Origin: Aplectana chamaeleonis
Taxonomy: Eukaryota; Nematoda; Chromadorea; Rhabditida; Cosmocercidae
Length of the DNA: 64,000 bases
Assembly (NCBI GenBank): GCA_029168955.1
Contig: JAPDOI010001354.1
Coordinates: forward strand, 48,501-112,500
Reading direction: 5' to 3'
Positions within the stretch are counted from its first letter, which is position 1. Every line of letters starts with the position of its first letter. The notes under the pieces are model-generated. The model was not told the origin of the DNA and did no database searches. It worked only from the letters and a program-made list of their open reading frames with translations. The position numbers and the translations under genes are program-made. Below, one piece after another: positions 33,967-44,332 of this stretch.

Positions 33967-36900
33967 GGTGGGGTAGCCACCATATCGCCATGATATTGAA
34001 AAAATGAACCATACTGTTTTGCCTCAAACTAATTGTTTTGATAAATTTGATAGTGTGAAAATTTGGAGTTGATAATATCAGAAAATTTGTCTGACCATGT
34101 TATGTAATTGTTTGAATTTGTTGTATAATCCATACTTCAGTAATATGAATGTGTTTCTATTTATACATTTCAGAATATTGTTATGTATGATATGTTCAGG
34201 GTAACAGATTTTGTTTAGTAAATTTTTAAACATTATGACTCGTTTTATAAAGTCGGGTAACAGACTTGATGTACGTGCGATTCTTAAAACTTCTGTGTAA
34301 ATGACAGAAGACTCAATTCTGATTGAAATGTTGGATTGAAAATGAGGGAATCTTATGACTTTGAAATCAAAGTTGTCTGTTTTATTGAAAGGCTTGGATA
34401 TGATAGCATTATTTACTATTTTCAAATCTAAATCCAGGTAGCTGCAGTGGTATTCGTTGAAATGAGTTTTTTCTAAATTGAAAGTGTTTTTGTATATGAT
34501 CAGAAGTTTGTTATAAATATGGTTTTCGTCAGAATTATGTATTACCAGAAGATCATCCATATATCTGAAAGGATAAAATGTTCTACTGTGAGAAATGCAA
34601 TCGATTGAATATTCATATTCGAAAATGGATAATGTTAAGTCGGCTAACAAAGGGCTGAAATTACCTCCTTGTGGTACACCATTAATTTGTTTATAAATTA
34701 TTTGTCCAAAACTGCAGAAACTGTTTTTGAGTAAATAATCAGTAAAATATAATAAATCTGTTGTGGTATAGTATCTGTAATTAGAACGAGTGGTTTCGTT
34801 GGTGTAGAAAATATTTTTGTGCCCATTGAAGGCAATGTATTTTTTATCAGCGTTGTTGAAACAAATGTGTAGTAACTTCTGAACATTCTGGACTATTGTG
34901 TTATGTGGCAGATTTGTAAACATATTAGTGAAATCTGCCGAAAATAGTTTCTTGTTATCCATTTGTATGTCCACAAGCTTGTTGCCTATATTAATATCGT
35001 CAATTGACCAATACTCGATGAAATTTCGATTTCGATTTCTCACAGCTTTACAATATTTTTTTGAAATGATTTTTGATGAATGTGAATATAGCTTTCAATT
35101 CAACCGCCAAAGGCTTGTTAATACCGTTGCAATCTCCTGTTATAAATCTGAACTTAGTAGGATTTTTATGTAGCTTTGGTAGAGCATAAATGAGTGGTAT
35201 ATTAGGATTTGGGAATGTTTTTATCTTCATATTGTTGAAAAGTAATGTATACCTATTAGAAAGAACATCAGGTGTTTCTGTGTCATATTTTGCGTATGTC
35301 TCATTATTATCCCTTATGTTCAGTAAGTTGTTTTCGTAAACAATATCCATTTCTTTAGATATTGTTTGTAGATAGTATTTTTTGCAAATAAAACTGTAAT
35401 TGTTAGCAGCTTTATCAAGTGGACATATCACAAACTTATCCTTTAGTTCCGCTAAATGATTCCTATCGAAATTACACATATATTCTTCATTTAAATTTCT
35501 GTGATACAAAAGCGGCTTGAATTTGTTTTTCATATTAGTTCGGAGCCAGGTGCTTATATTATTTAAAACTTCTGTGTTATTAATTCTATATTTGTTTAAA
35601 ATTTTTTGTTCGTGGTTCCCAATGAAAGCATCTATCCATGTGTAGATGTCTCGCTTTGTCGTTCTATAGTGTTGAATATATTTTGTGCCAAAACTTAGGA
35701 GTTTCCGTAGCCCATGATCTTGAACGATAGTAAGATCTCCACTAACTATATGCCCATGATTGATGTCGATAAATTTTGTGTATGCGGATTCGTTACACAC
35801 ACAGTCCTGTCTAAGAGATGTTGTGAGATCTTCGAGATTTAGTGTTCTCAGAAGGAGATTATAATTAAGAATTTGTTTCGAAAATGGGGGTAAGTATTTA
35901 TATACGATTCTGGAAGGTATGTATGGAATATTAGTGTTGTTTCTGATTTTATTGCTAATGTAGTCATTATTGATAAGTTTGTTGATGTTGACATTATCCA
36001 AAATTCTGTGAATGTAATTTATATCCACATTTAAGTAATTTTTACGTACAGCAGGTTCTCTGCTTGCAGTATTACTAAAATGGAATTTGCAAAGAATGCA
36101 TATGAGAATATGACTGTTGTTATCATTTATTTTCAAGAGAAACTCGTTATTGTAACATAGGGAACTTAATTCGGTTAGCACTTTCTTCTTTAAACTGTGT
36201 AAGTATCTATACATATCTAAAACATTACTGCAGTTATTTATGAATGATAAAAAATCATTAATGTCCAAGTTTTGTTTATTATTTTTATTCCTCCTAGGAC
36301 CGTTTCTTGTTCGTTGCTTTATTATGTGCAACGCATAATAAGGGTGATTATTCTTGTGTCTAAGAGGGCTTGTTATATCAGATACGTTTCCATAACTTTT
36401 AATATTATCGTTGAGTCCTAAAGGATACCCAGTGTTAAGTAATTTGATCCAGAACAGTTCTTCATCTGCAAGTACTGCTTTGTCACAGTTGTTGGGGAGT
36501 GAGTCTAAAGTACAAACAGATATGGTGGAATTTCTGCATGTAGATTTGAAATGATCATATAAATAATTATTGATGTCTTGCTTTCGTATATGAAATAAAT
36601 GTTCTTTTATCCTGCATTTTAATTTTCTTGTTGTAATTCCAACATATTGGTAGTTGCAGTTATCACATGTCAAGCAGTAAACTACGTTTTCATTATTGCA
36701 ATTATGATTCTCTGTTGAATAAGTATTTATTTTTAATCTGGAGTTATTTGAGATAATGTAAGCACTGTGGTCCATAATATTGAAAATTGTACAATTAGGA
36801 TTACAGTTGGTTGCAGTGTTGTTATTACCGAAGTTGATTATGAAATTAACATTATTCTCCTTGCTTCTTTGAAAAGTAGTATTTGAATAATAATTTAAAA

Positions 36901-37007
36901 GAGAAAAACTGTTGCATGATTGAGTTGCAGATCATTTGTTAGGTTACAAGGCCGGCCCAGACCAAGTACCTTTTGTGTGGGATGAGGTGTTTGGTGGGGC
37001 TGCCACC
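33967..37007 (-). mobile_element. Penelope-like element with N-terminal GIY-YIG (Naiad/Chlamys-type order)
   Basis: It encodes GIY-YIG nuclease then reverse transcriptase in one direction, the reverse of canonical Penelope order. Permuted order of this kind is described for Chlamys and Naiad elements. A short hairpin, GGTGGGGTAGCCACC at 33967-33981 and GGTGGGGCTGCCACC at 36993-37007, brackets the coding part and may mark the ends; this is inference. No LTR is seen. It is nested in the 10-kb inverted-repeat insert. Confidence 0.8.
34078..36775 (-). CDS. Penelope-like polyprotein: GIY-YIG endonuclease plus reverse transcriptase, one frameshift
   Basis: Residues ~35-120 from the ATG at 36775 form the nuclease: VVYCLTCDNCNYQYVGIT with a CxxCxxC cluster, then LKCRIKEH, and a later EELFWIKLL..GYPLGLN carrying the catalytic-type Glu. 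A ~300-residue linker follows, with FVICPLDKAANN and PLIYALPKLHKNP leading into the reverse transcriptase. The second part shows FSADFTNMFTNLP, INGVPQGGNFSPLLADL and the active-site YMDD. The two parts (35048-36775 and 34078-35043) are separated by a single extra A in an A7 run near 35054-35060, after which the next frame continues directly. There is no second nuclease after the reverse transcriptase, confirming the permuted order. Total is about 900 codons. Confidence 0.88.
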
Positions 37008-37958
37008 TAGGTCACCGCCAACATAAATATGTTACCTAAAATGCACTAATGCGTATTATTATTATTGGAATAGATAAAGGAGTATGTGACCTTTCCAGCT
37101 GGGTTCCAAAGTCATCACCCCACAATTTGGCAAACCTTGGAACCCCCATTGGAAGAGATCCCTATTTTTTTTAAAACGAGAGGTATGGCCCTCTCATGAA
37201 AGTGTAGTTGGTAAACAATGTTTTCGGCCCAGCCAAGCAAAACTTTTTTTTTTAATTTTTGGTATTTTAGATTGAATTTTGAGCAAAATGTGAGTGATTG
37301 GATTTGAACAAAAGTTTGAAAAATAGAAAATGGTAATAAGTAAGTATGAATGGGTTGAAAATGTGTAGTATGAAGCAAGGAAATAATAATACTGCAGCAA
37401 CTGTTGAGCGACGTATTAGTGGACCTATGAAGATTTTATTTTCCCCTTTAATATACAACTACAACTCAGTCGACTGTCTTGTGCGACAGGAAGAGCCATA
37501 GGCTCAGTCAAAGCTTACTACTTAAGCTAAGACTTTAGCTACACCCTTGGGTGAAGCAGTGGTTTTTCCTTTCAGATAATGATTGTTGAACTGAAGCTCA
37601 GTCAATGTCTAGTGCGACAGTAGACTGATTCAGCAAAATTATCAGATGTTTGCAATAAAACTTATCTCAACCAAATAATCAAATGAAAGTTACAGATGAA
37701 AGATAGTATTTCATTACTTCATCGATTTAAAAACCATATTGTCCATCATTCGTTAATTGTCCTTGAAGACCTAGTATGTATTTGTTAAACTATCGAGTAT
37801 TGACCCCTATGGGTACTGATGACAAGTGGAATGTTTAATTTTGTTTTTTTTTCGAAGCTAAATTCTCTTAATTTTTTTTTGGCGTTAGTTGTTATGTTGT
37901 TCTGTTGATGTTGTTCTCTGCTCGTACGGTGTAATATGATCTCTGTGAATATCATTGT

Positions 37959-38412
37959 TCAGTCGAATTTTTTATGGTTGTCGTTTGTCAGTAGGGAATG
38001 TTTTTTATGTAAATTTTGCTCCCGTACTATGATATGAAGTATTGCATTGTCCGATATTCTAAGTTTATTCAACCAGTATGGACCTAGAGGGGAGAATCTT
38101 AAGAATACACGCAAAAATGCAGCGATGGCACCGAGGTCTGCCTTGGTTTTCGCCATTGCATACAAGGATTCGAAGTACGATATTTACCAATTCATCGCTT
38201 TCTTGTGTCAGCCGCTGCTGCAGTAGGGCGCTCTCTGATCGCGGTGAACTCGCGTCAGGTTCGGAAGGAAATTGGTCATGTTTATTTGTGGCTTCCGTTT
38301 TTTTTTTCGGGACATTTGTGCGGTAAAATCGCGGACTTTTCTTAGCTCGCGTTGATTTGGCGTAAAATCTTTCGTGATATGCAGGATCCCGGTGAATTCT
38401 AGGCAAATTCAT
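37959..38412 (-). CDS. Unrecognised ORF upstream of the Penelope-like element
   Basis: An ATG at about 38412 opens a 115-codon frame (38065-38412) that starts MNLPRIHRDPAYHERFYAKS and is rich in K, R, S and E. An overlapping frame (37959-38165) reads GAIAAFLRVFLRFSPLGPYW and looks more folded, so a frameshift or a splice (GTAAAT donor near 38180) could join them. It lies on the same strand as, and 1 kb upstream of, the Penelope-like element, inside the 10-kb insert. I do not recognise it. Confidence 0.35.
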
Positions 38413-38449
38413 GGCATTTTATCCTACAGTAGGCTACAGTGTCCTCACA

Positions 38450-38700
38450 AGGAGTCGGCGTCAATGGCCTCATATCACTGGGCGACACTAGCTTAACATT
38501 GCCGGTGATAATAGCTCCACAATATTAGGCGACAGCAGCTTGACACCAGGCCGGCGCTAGTAGCTCCACAAAGCTAGGCGACAATAGCTTGACAAGGCCG
38601 GCGCCAGTAGCTCAATGAAACTAGGCGACAATAGCTAGAGTTTTTCACCATCTAGCTTGACAAATTCACCATTGTCTAGCTACGACCTTGCTAATTTTAG
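38450..38700. repeat. ~50-bp minisatellite near the right end of the 10-kb insert
   Basis: Four to five units with CTAGGCGACAATAGCTTGAC and GGCCGGCGCCAGTAGCTC. The words resemble the TAGTAGC core of the terminal repeat, so the array may be subterminal binding sites. Confidence 0.65.
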
Positions 38701-38772
38701 ACTAGTCGCCCCGGAGCTCCTCGGCGACAAGTGAATTTCTCTGGGGCTACTAGCCAGCGTTTGCCAGAGTAC

Positions 38773-40369
38773 ATCAAGACGGACTCGTTTGGACAAGCTG
38801 ATGGTTCGTCAAGGCTGATACAGAGGCATCCTCTTGTTGAGGAGGATCGCGTAGTCGCCTCAGTGGAGGTTGACGTGAATGTAGTGCTTGCACACGCTAT
38901 TCGTAGGTTGCCCGTCACGGCAAATATGATTCGTGAGCACACTGAAAAGGATGTTCTGCTGCGAAAGCTGAAAAGTTTCATTGATACTGGAAAGTGGCCA
39001 AAAGTTGTAAAACCTGAAATGAAGCAGTTTTACAGTAAACGTGAATCGTTATCGATAGTGCAAGGCTGCATGATGGTAAGCTATAGAGTTGTCGTGCCAG
39101 AGACGCTGAGAAAAGACGTTCTCCTAGAGCTGCACTATGGTCATCCTGGGATTGTCAGGATGAAAGGACCAGCGCGAAGCTATGTCTACTGGCCAAATAT
39201 CGATGAAGACTGCGAAAAGGTTGTGAGAAGTTGCGCTGATTGCCAACTACAATAAAAATCTCCGACTTAAGTACCTCTGCAAACCTGGAAGACACCAGAA
39301 AATTTATGGGAGCGAATTCATGTTGATTTTGCTGGCCCAATGGATGGAGTGTACTACATGGTCGTTGTCGACGCCTTGAGTAAATGGCCGGAGATGTTTG
39401 AAATGAAAAATATCACAGCTGGCACAACGGTGAAGCTGTTGAAAGAGCTTTTCGCACGCTATGGAAATCCAAAGACGCTAGTGAGCGATAATGGAACACA
39501 ATTCACATCCGAGCTTTTCAAGCAAATGTGCGAAGAACGAGGTGTTAACCATGTAAGAACACCACCGTATCATCCTCAGTTGAATGGTCAAGCAGAAAGA
39601 TTCGTGGATATCCTGAAAAGAGGGATTAAGAAGCTAAAAAGAGGAGGGGAGGTCCTTCACTCGCCCAGAAAGTGACTGTCTAAACGCTGTGTTGTTGGCT
39701 TACCGCACAACACCTAATTCTGCTCCGCAAGGCAAATGCCCAGCCGAAGTTTTCCTGGGAAGAAAGTTAAGAACCCGGTTGAGTATGCTAAGACCATCGG
39801 AAGCGCAGACAGAAGCAGACAGTGCTGCTGACCATCGGAAGAGGACTGAAGAACAATTTAATGGGGAAAATGGTACGAAACGCCGAGACTTTTCACCCGG
39901 AGACACTGTCCTAGTTAAGGATTACAATGGAGCATCCAATTTTAAATGGACTCAAGGGACAGTGGTAAAGACCGTTGGAAAAGTCATGTACGAAGTCGAC
40001 ATTGGAGGCAGAACAGCTCGCAAACATGCAAACCAATTGCGAGGTAGCATATTGAGTCATAAGTACGACAATGCGTACTCCCGAGATCTGCTCTTGGATT
40101 TGTTTGAAACCGCCCCGCTCAGCACTGAAAGAGTGCCAGAACAAGCTAGTCAAGATGGGCCGGATCAAGAGCATGATTCCGTGATCATACCCAGTGATGA
40201 TCCCTCCGATGCCGCTACACAGGGTAACGATGAGCAACCCAGTACGAGTCGCGCAACTCCAGGGTTAGTTGAAAGGCGATCTCGAAAACCGCGAACAGTT
40301 GGGTTTGCTCCAGTTACGTTACGAAGATCAACCCGAAAGCGCCGCAAACCAAAGCGTTACGAATTTTAG
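38773..40369 (+). pseudogene. pol: Gypsy integrase
   Basis: It continues the polyprotein with KTDSFGQADGSSRL and a histidine-cysteine zinc region ending LHYGHPGIVRMK..CADCQLQ. In-frame TAA codons at 39253-39255 and about 39268 break it. The catalytic core shows VDFAGPMDG, VSDNGTQF and NGQAERF, the D,D,E triad. A frameshift near 39645-39655 is followed by LLAYRTTPNSAPQGKCPAE and a C-terminal DNA-binding SH3-like region (FSPGDTVLVKD). A basic tail (RRSTRKRRKPKRYEF) ends at the stop just before the polypurine tract. Integrase would insert cDNA into the genome; this copy is broken. Confidence 0.9.
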
Positions 40370-40413
40370 TCGGTTGATTACAAAATGTTTCTCCTCACCG
40401 TAGAACGCCTCTT

Positions 40414-40424
40414 AAAAGGGGAGG
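40414..40424 (+). promoter_or_regulatory. Polypurine tract before 3' LTR
   Basis: AAAAGGGGAGG lies directly before the LTR start TGTTGTGATG. This is the expected primer site for plus-strand synthesis. Confidence 0.85.
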
Positions 40425-40767
40425 TGTTGTGATGGGAGATCAAACATCAGTTGATTTATCGACTGATCACCATGTGGGTGGGTTTTGATCTAGGCGCGAA
40501 AACCGGCCAATCACAGACCACCCACCGCGCTATATAAACCCCTGCCGCCGCACTGTTACAGATCCTATTGGATTCGTCTACCACTGCCACTCCGTTCCTG
40601 CACCACCACTACACTCGTCTCGACGCCAAGCCACCACGACGACGTCGAGCAGCCAACCACTCGCCTCACTACTCACTGTTATTCTTGCTGTACATTTTGC
40701 CTAGCCACCTGCGTGTGGCAACCTTTTGGAATAAACTTTTGCACGCCGATTGTGTCCCGTACACAGC
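40425..40767 (+). repeat. 3' LTR of the Gypsy element
   Basis: 343 bp, starts TG and ends CA, contains CCAAT and TATATAA boxes, and is followed by the target duplication TATTC. It matches the two halves of the 5' LTR closely. Confidence 0.92.
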
Positions 40768-40960
40768 ATATTCAAAATCGGCTATCGAAAATACCAGATA
40801 TTCGATTATTATTCGAAATCGACCATCGAAAAACCTCATATTCGATTATTATTCGAAATCGACTATCGAAACTGACTTTTCGATAGTCGATTTCGAATAA
40901 TAATCGAATATCTGGTATTTTCTGGTATTCGAACATATTCGATCTTCGAATATTCTAACA

Positions 40961-41282
40961 CAGCCATTACCGGATCCTACGCTGAAATTTCTGGAAGGGC
41001 CAGTGCACCAGCCCTACTATGGGTCAGCACTGACCGTAATTGAAATTTTGAATTTCGTAATCGTAATCTCCAAAAACCCTATTAATTCGTAACTGCTCAG
41101 TAATAAGCTCAAACACAGCCCCAAAGCTCATTAAACATAGAATCGCCTCAACTTTCCAGTGATGATCTGTGTTTAAAAAAAAAATCTGTTTTCGATGAGT
41201 ACTTAAAAAAAAGCTCTTATCTCTGGTCCGCATTGCGTGGTGGGACCACGCGGTCCCGGCACGATTCACCTCGACCCAGCAC
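40961..41282. other. No gene recognised
   Basis: Short AT-rich sequence between the Gypsy target and the Mutator-like hairpins; nothing supported. Confidence 0.4.
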
Positions 41283-41291
41283 GATTTCGGG

Positions 41292-41475
41292 GGGTGGTGG
41301 CCATCGTGTATCAACACTCCTGAGGAGGAGGAAGAAACGGGGGAGGAGCCAGGTTCCTGATTGGACGCAACACGGGCTAGCCCTGGCCCCCGGCTGTTGC
41401 GTCCAATCAGGAACCTCGCTCCTCCCCCGTTTCTCCCGCCTCCTCAGGAGTGTTGATACACGAAGGCCACCACCC
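41292..41475. mobile_element. 184-bp hairpin MITE, 9-bp duplication (Mutator-like), copy 1
   Basis: The arms are nearly perfect inverted repeats starting GGGTGGTGGCCATCGTGTAT. The flanks are GATTTCGGG at 41283-41291 and 41476-41484. A 9-bp duplication points to the Mutator superfamily. It is inserted into another imperfect inverted repeat (about 41476-41640, CTCTACACAC words). Confidence 0.9.
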
Positions 41476-42055
41476 GATTTCGGGACAGGGGATCTCTACA
41501 CACCGAGGGAGGAGTTGTCTCGCCTTTTGCGGCTCTAATTCCACCCAGGACCACTTCGCTTCCGTTGAGTAGCGTGGCGTTTCGAACTGCAAAAACGGGA
41601 CAGCTCTTCTCTGTGTGTGTAGAGAGCCCCTGACCCCACGATTCCATCGCATACCGTGCTGCAGCAGTGTTTGTCCATAACTGCGGACCGGAATTGTGGT
41701 GCGCGCGAAGCGGGCACCAGATTTGGTTTTAAATCGGCCGTGCACGCAACCCCTTTTTCGAAATCTCAGTTTCAAGTGAACATAGAAATCAGCTCAAAAT
41801 TGCATTAAAAAGAGCGCAAAAAGTTGGTCTGATAACCCGAAAATTGTTTGGAATGGTTCATTGGATTTCGAGATAAAAGTAAAAACCCGCTCGTTTTTGT
41901 TGTTAACCTCCTTTTTTCAGACGGCGTTCACGATCTCCACGATCAGGTACACTTATAATTGAGCAAGGAAGCTCATTTTTAAACAGGAGTCTGGAAATGG
42001 ATGCAGGTCGCTCCTTTTCCATTTTGAACGCGATACCTTAGCTTTGAAGGGTACC

Positions 42056-42239
42056 GGGTGGTGGCCATCGTGTATCAACACTCATGAGGAAGCGGGAGAA
42101 ACGGGGGAAGAGCGAGGTTCCTGATTGGACGCAACACGGGCTAGCTCCGGCCCACGGCTGTTGCTTCCAATCAGGAACCTCGCTCCTCCCCCGTTTCTCC
42201 CGCCTCCTCAGGAGTGTTGATACACGATGGCCACCACCC
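42056..42239. mobile_element. 184-bp hairpin MITE, 9-bp duplication (Mutator-like), copy 2
   Basis: Same length and arms as copy 1. The flanks are AAGGGTACC at 42047-42055 and 42240-42248. The empty site AAGGGTACCTC is visible in family D copy 1 near 4613. Confidence 0.93.
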
Positions 42240-42959
42240 AAGGGTACCTCGAAATCGTGGGTTTACATAATAAATTAGACTTGGAGCACGAAAACTGCTT
42301 TTTCTGCTACGGCTGTGGAGACTGGGGTGTGTGGGTGGATCTGCAGCCATTTAACTCGACGGAGGTAAGTACGGAACTTGTCAGAATTCGTACTCATGAC
42401 ACGTCATCGATCGATAATCAATATTATCGATTTTCGCGCTTTTTGCACAAAATGCGGCGAGGAGTGGTGATTGTTGATGGGCATGGGTCTGTTGGTTGGG
42501 GAATTCTTCTCATCATGCAAGATCAAATATTATTCATCAATAATATCGAGTTCTCACATGTAGCAGAAAATGCGGCAATGAGTGGTATTTTTATGGTTTC
42601 GGGTCATAAGTTTTAAAAATTGTACTCATACGACAATATCGTCTGTTAGATGTTTCATCATTCCGAAATGGAAATCGTTGAGGAAAATTGAAGTCAGAAA
42701 GGGAACTTCCGTGAATAATATGTGAAATGTCTGGAAATTTAGCTTCCTGGCAAAAGTAGCGATTTCGTAATGGTGAAAAAGAAACTTCAAAAATATCGTG
42801 AAGTATCTTAAAAAATGATTTGGCGTAAAATAGCCTGGAAAAATAAAAAAGCCAGGAATGAAGTGAAATAACCAAAAATGCGATTTGGTGGTCGGTCATT
42901 ACACCAGCTTCTCCGTTAAACTTATCAAAACGAAATCAAGCGTGCAACGGAAACATTAA

Positions 42960-43419
42960 AGGCAGCATACACGCTAGTAAACGTGATTGAGGTAACTATG
43001 GAAATAGAATGGTATGGCCCAGATTACAACGCCTACGCATTTTGAAGTGTCAAAAGCGACCCACAATGCCGCTACATGAGGTAGAAGTTGGCCCCGCCCT
43101 GTGTTTTCACGCCCCCTGTATTTGCTATTTTCCTGCAACGCAAGGTTGCCGGGTCATATTCACCGTTGGTGCTGTTGGTAGATTGCCTAACAAGTGAACC
43201 ACACACGTCACTGACGGCGAAGATGGCCCAGCAACCCTGCGTTGGAGGAAAATGGCAAATACAGGAGGCGTGAAATACAGGGCGGGGCCAACTTCTAACT
43301 CAAGTAGCGGCATGGTGGATCGTTTTTGACACTTCAAATTGCGTAGGCATTATGTTGTAAGCCATACGGTTCGATTCACATTGTTATCCCAACCACGTTT
43401 ACTAGCGTGTATGCTGCCT
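42960..43419. mobile_element. TTAA-flanked MITE family A, copy 3, uninterrupted
   Basis: AGGCAGCATACACGCTAG and its inverse are flanked by TTAA (42956-42959, 43420-43423). At 460 bp it is the best reference for the other copies. The empty site lies in family D copy 1 near 5460. Confidence 0.9.
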
Positions 43420-43690
43420 TTAAGCCATTTTGAAAGCTGTAACAACGGAATCAGCATAGGTCAAGCTAGGTGAACTCCATTCCATATCGTGCTTGATTTT
43501 GTTTTGATAAGTTTAACGGAGAAGCTTGTGAAATGATCGACCACCAATCGCATTTTTGGTTATTTGACTTCATTTCCTAGCTTGTTTTTCAGGCAATTTT
43601 ACGCCAAATAATTTTTTTATAGATATTTCAAGATATTTTTGAGTTTTTTTTCACCATTACCAGATCGTTACTTTTGCCAGGTAGCTAAAC

Positions 43691-44328
43691 TTTCAGGAAT
43701 TTCCTTCTGATAAGAACAATACTGGTCGAAAAAAATCCTCCTCTATCCAACGCTTTTTTTGGGTTTTCAGCCAAACTTGGCGGTTTCCGAAATTGAAACT
43801 GAAATTTGATGGAGATCCAGGGTACCAACTGACCGTCTACTATTTTTTAGCAGCCAAAGAGCCAAAGCTAAAGCCGCGGAAATTGGTAGGACAACTGAAC
43901 CCACGACATATGCGCTAGATCAAAATATTTATTTATTTATTTGTACGCCGTCACCAGCGTGCACAATACGGCTAGAAATGAAACGAAACAAAACTGATGC
44001 TAAAAACAACACAATGAATAAAAAAACTCGATCAATATGCACGGAAATTCTCAATAGAACGAGATTTGTATACTTTTCCCAACCTTTAACAAAGTGATTG
44101 TTAAAGGTTGGCAAAAGTATACCACGGCCATTGCCACGGCCACTGTTCTTTTTGTCGATTTTTGAAAACGAAATAAAAAAAGGATAATGCTGAATTGGTG
44201 AAAAAATAAGTTATTCTCCAAAAAGTGAAGTAAATATCAAATGGCGGCAAGTTTTGCGGCTCATACTCATTAGGGCAGAAAATGTGGTTGTCGGAGAACT
44301 CGCACCCGTCCCGAAATTCTCACCCACC
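43691..44328. other. No gene; one 54-bp hairpin
   Basis: At 44069-44122 TATACTTTT..CCAACCTTTAACAA is followed by its inverse with a 5-base loop. Otherwise nothing is recognised. Confidence 0.5.
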
Positions 44329-44332
44329 TTAA

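Larger units (their letters stand above)
28794..38766. mobile_element. 10-kb inverted-terminal-repeat element inside Gypsy
   Basis: The ends TGTGGCAAACGCTGGCTAGT and its inverse (ACTAGCCAGCGTTTGCCA, differing by two bases) bracket the insert. A 6-bp direct repeat GAGTAC lies at 28788-28793 and 38767-38772, and removing insert plus one copy restores the Gypsy frame. TG..CA ends with a 6-bp duplication fit no superfamily I can assign firmly. The interior has a minisatellite at each side, a Penelope-like element, an unrecognised ORF and a long GAA tract. No transposase is recognised. Confidence 0.75.
19388..40767 (+). mobile_element. Gypsy LTR retrotransposon, expanded by three nested insertions
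   Basis: The LTRs start TGTTGTGATGGGAGATC and the 3' LTR ends CACAGCA. A 5-bp target duplication TATTC flanks the unit (19383-19387 and 40768-40772). Internal order is gag, protease, reverse transcriptase, RNase H, integrase, as in Ty3/Gypsy; the closest style I know is the K02A2.6-like group annotated in nematodes. Removing the inserts at 19456-24055, 26860-28583 and 28794-38766 leaves about 5.1 kb. Several nonsense codons, frameshifts and one deletion make it dead. No envelope gene is visible. Confidence 0.9.
19246..40960. mobile_element. TTCGAATA-rich hAT-like element serving as Gypsy target
   Basis: The left piece (about 19246-19387) and right piece (about 40773-40960) both hold ATTATTCGAAATCGACCATC-type repeats. 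The ends TTGTGCTCGAATATTCG and CGAATATTCTAACACAG are roughly inverted. The Gypsy element lies between the two pieces. The outer target duplication is not clear. Confidence 0.45.
41693..43690 (+). repeat. Family D, copy 2, carrying two MITE insertions
   Basis: It is collinear with 4262-5780 from GTGGTGCGCGCGAAGC onward. It is interrupted by the 184-bp hairpin at 42056-42239 and by MITE A at 42960-43419. The terminal palindrome arms lie at about 42600-42955 and 43424-43690. Confidence 0.75.

Noticed and set aside
33014..33993. Long overlapping frames rich in K/E/R (plus) or F/S/L (minus)
   Set aside because: They are translations of the GAAGAAA microsatellite in several frames at once, with no other protein feature.
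37440..37830. Hammerhead ribozyme near the Penelope-like element (CTGATGA at about 37816, and CTCAGTC..GTGCGACAG repeats)
   Set aside because: I could not find the GAAA core and the three stems in the right order on either strand.
28794..38766. Polinton/Maverick because of the 6-bp duplication
   Set aside because: No polymerase B, integrase or capsid genes are visible, and the ends are not the usual AG type.
19388..40767. Endogenous retrovirus with envelope
   Set aside because: The frame after integrase ends in a short basic tail directly before the polypurine tract; there is no envelope gene.
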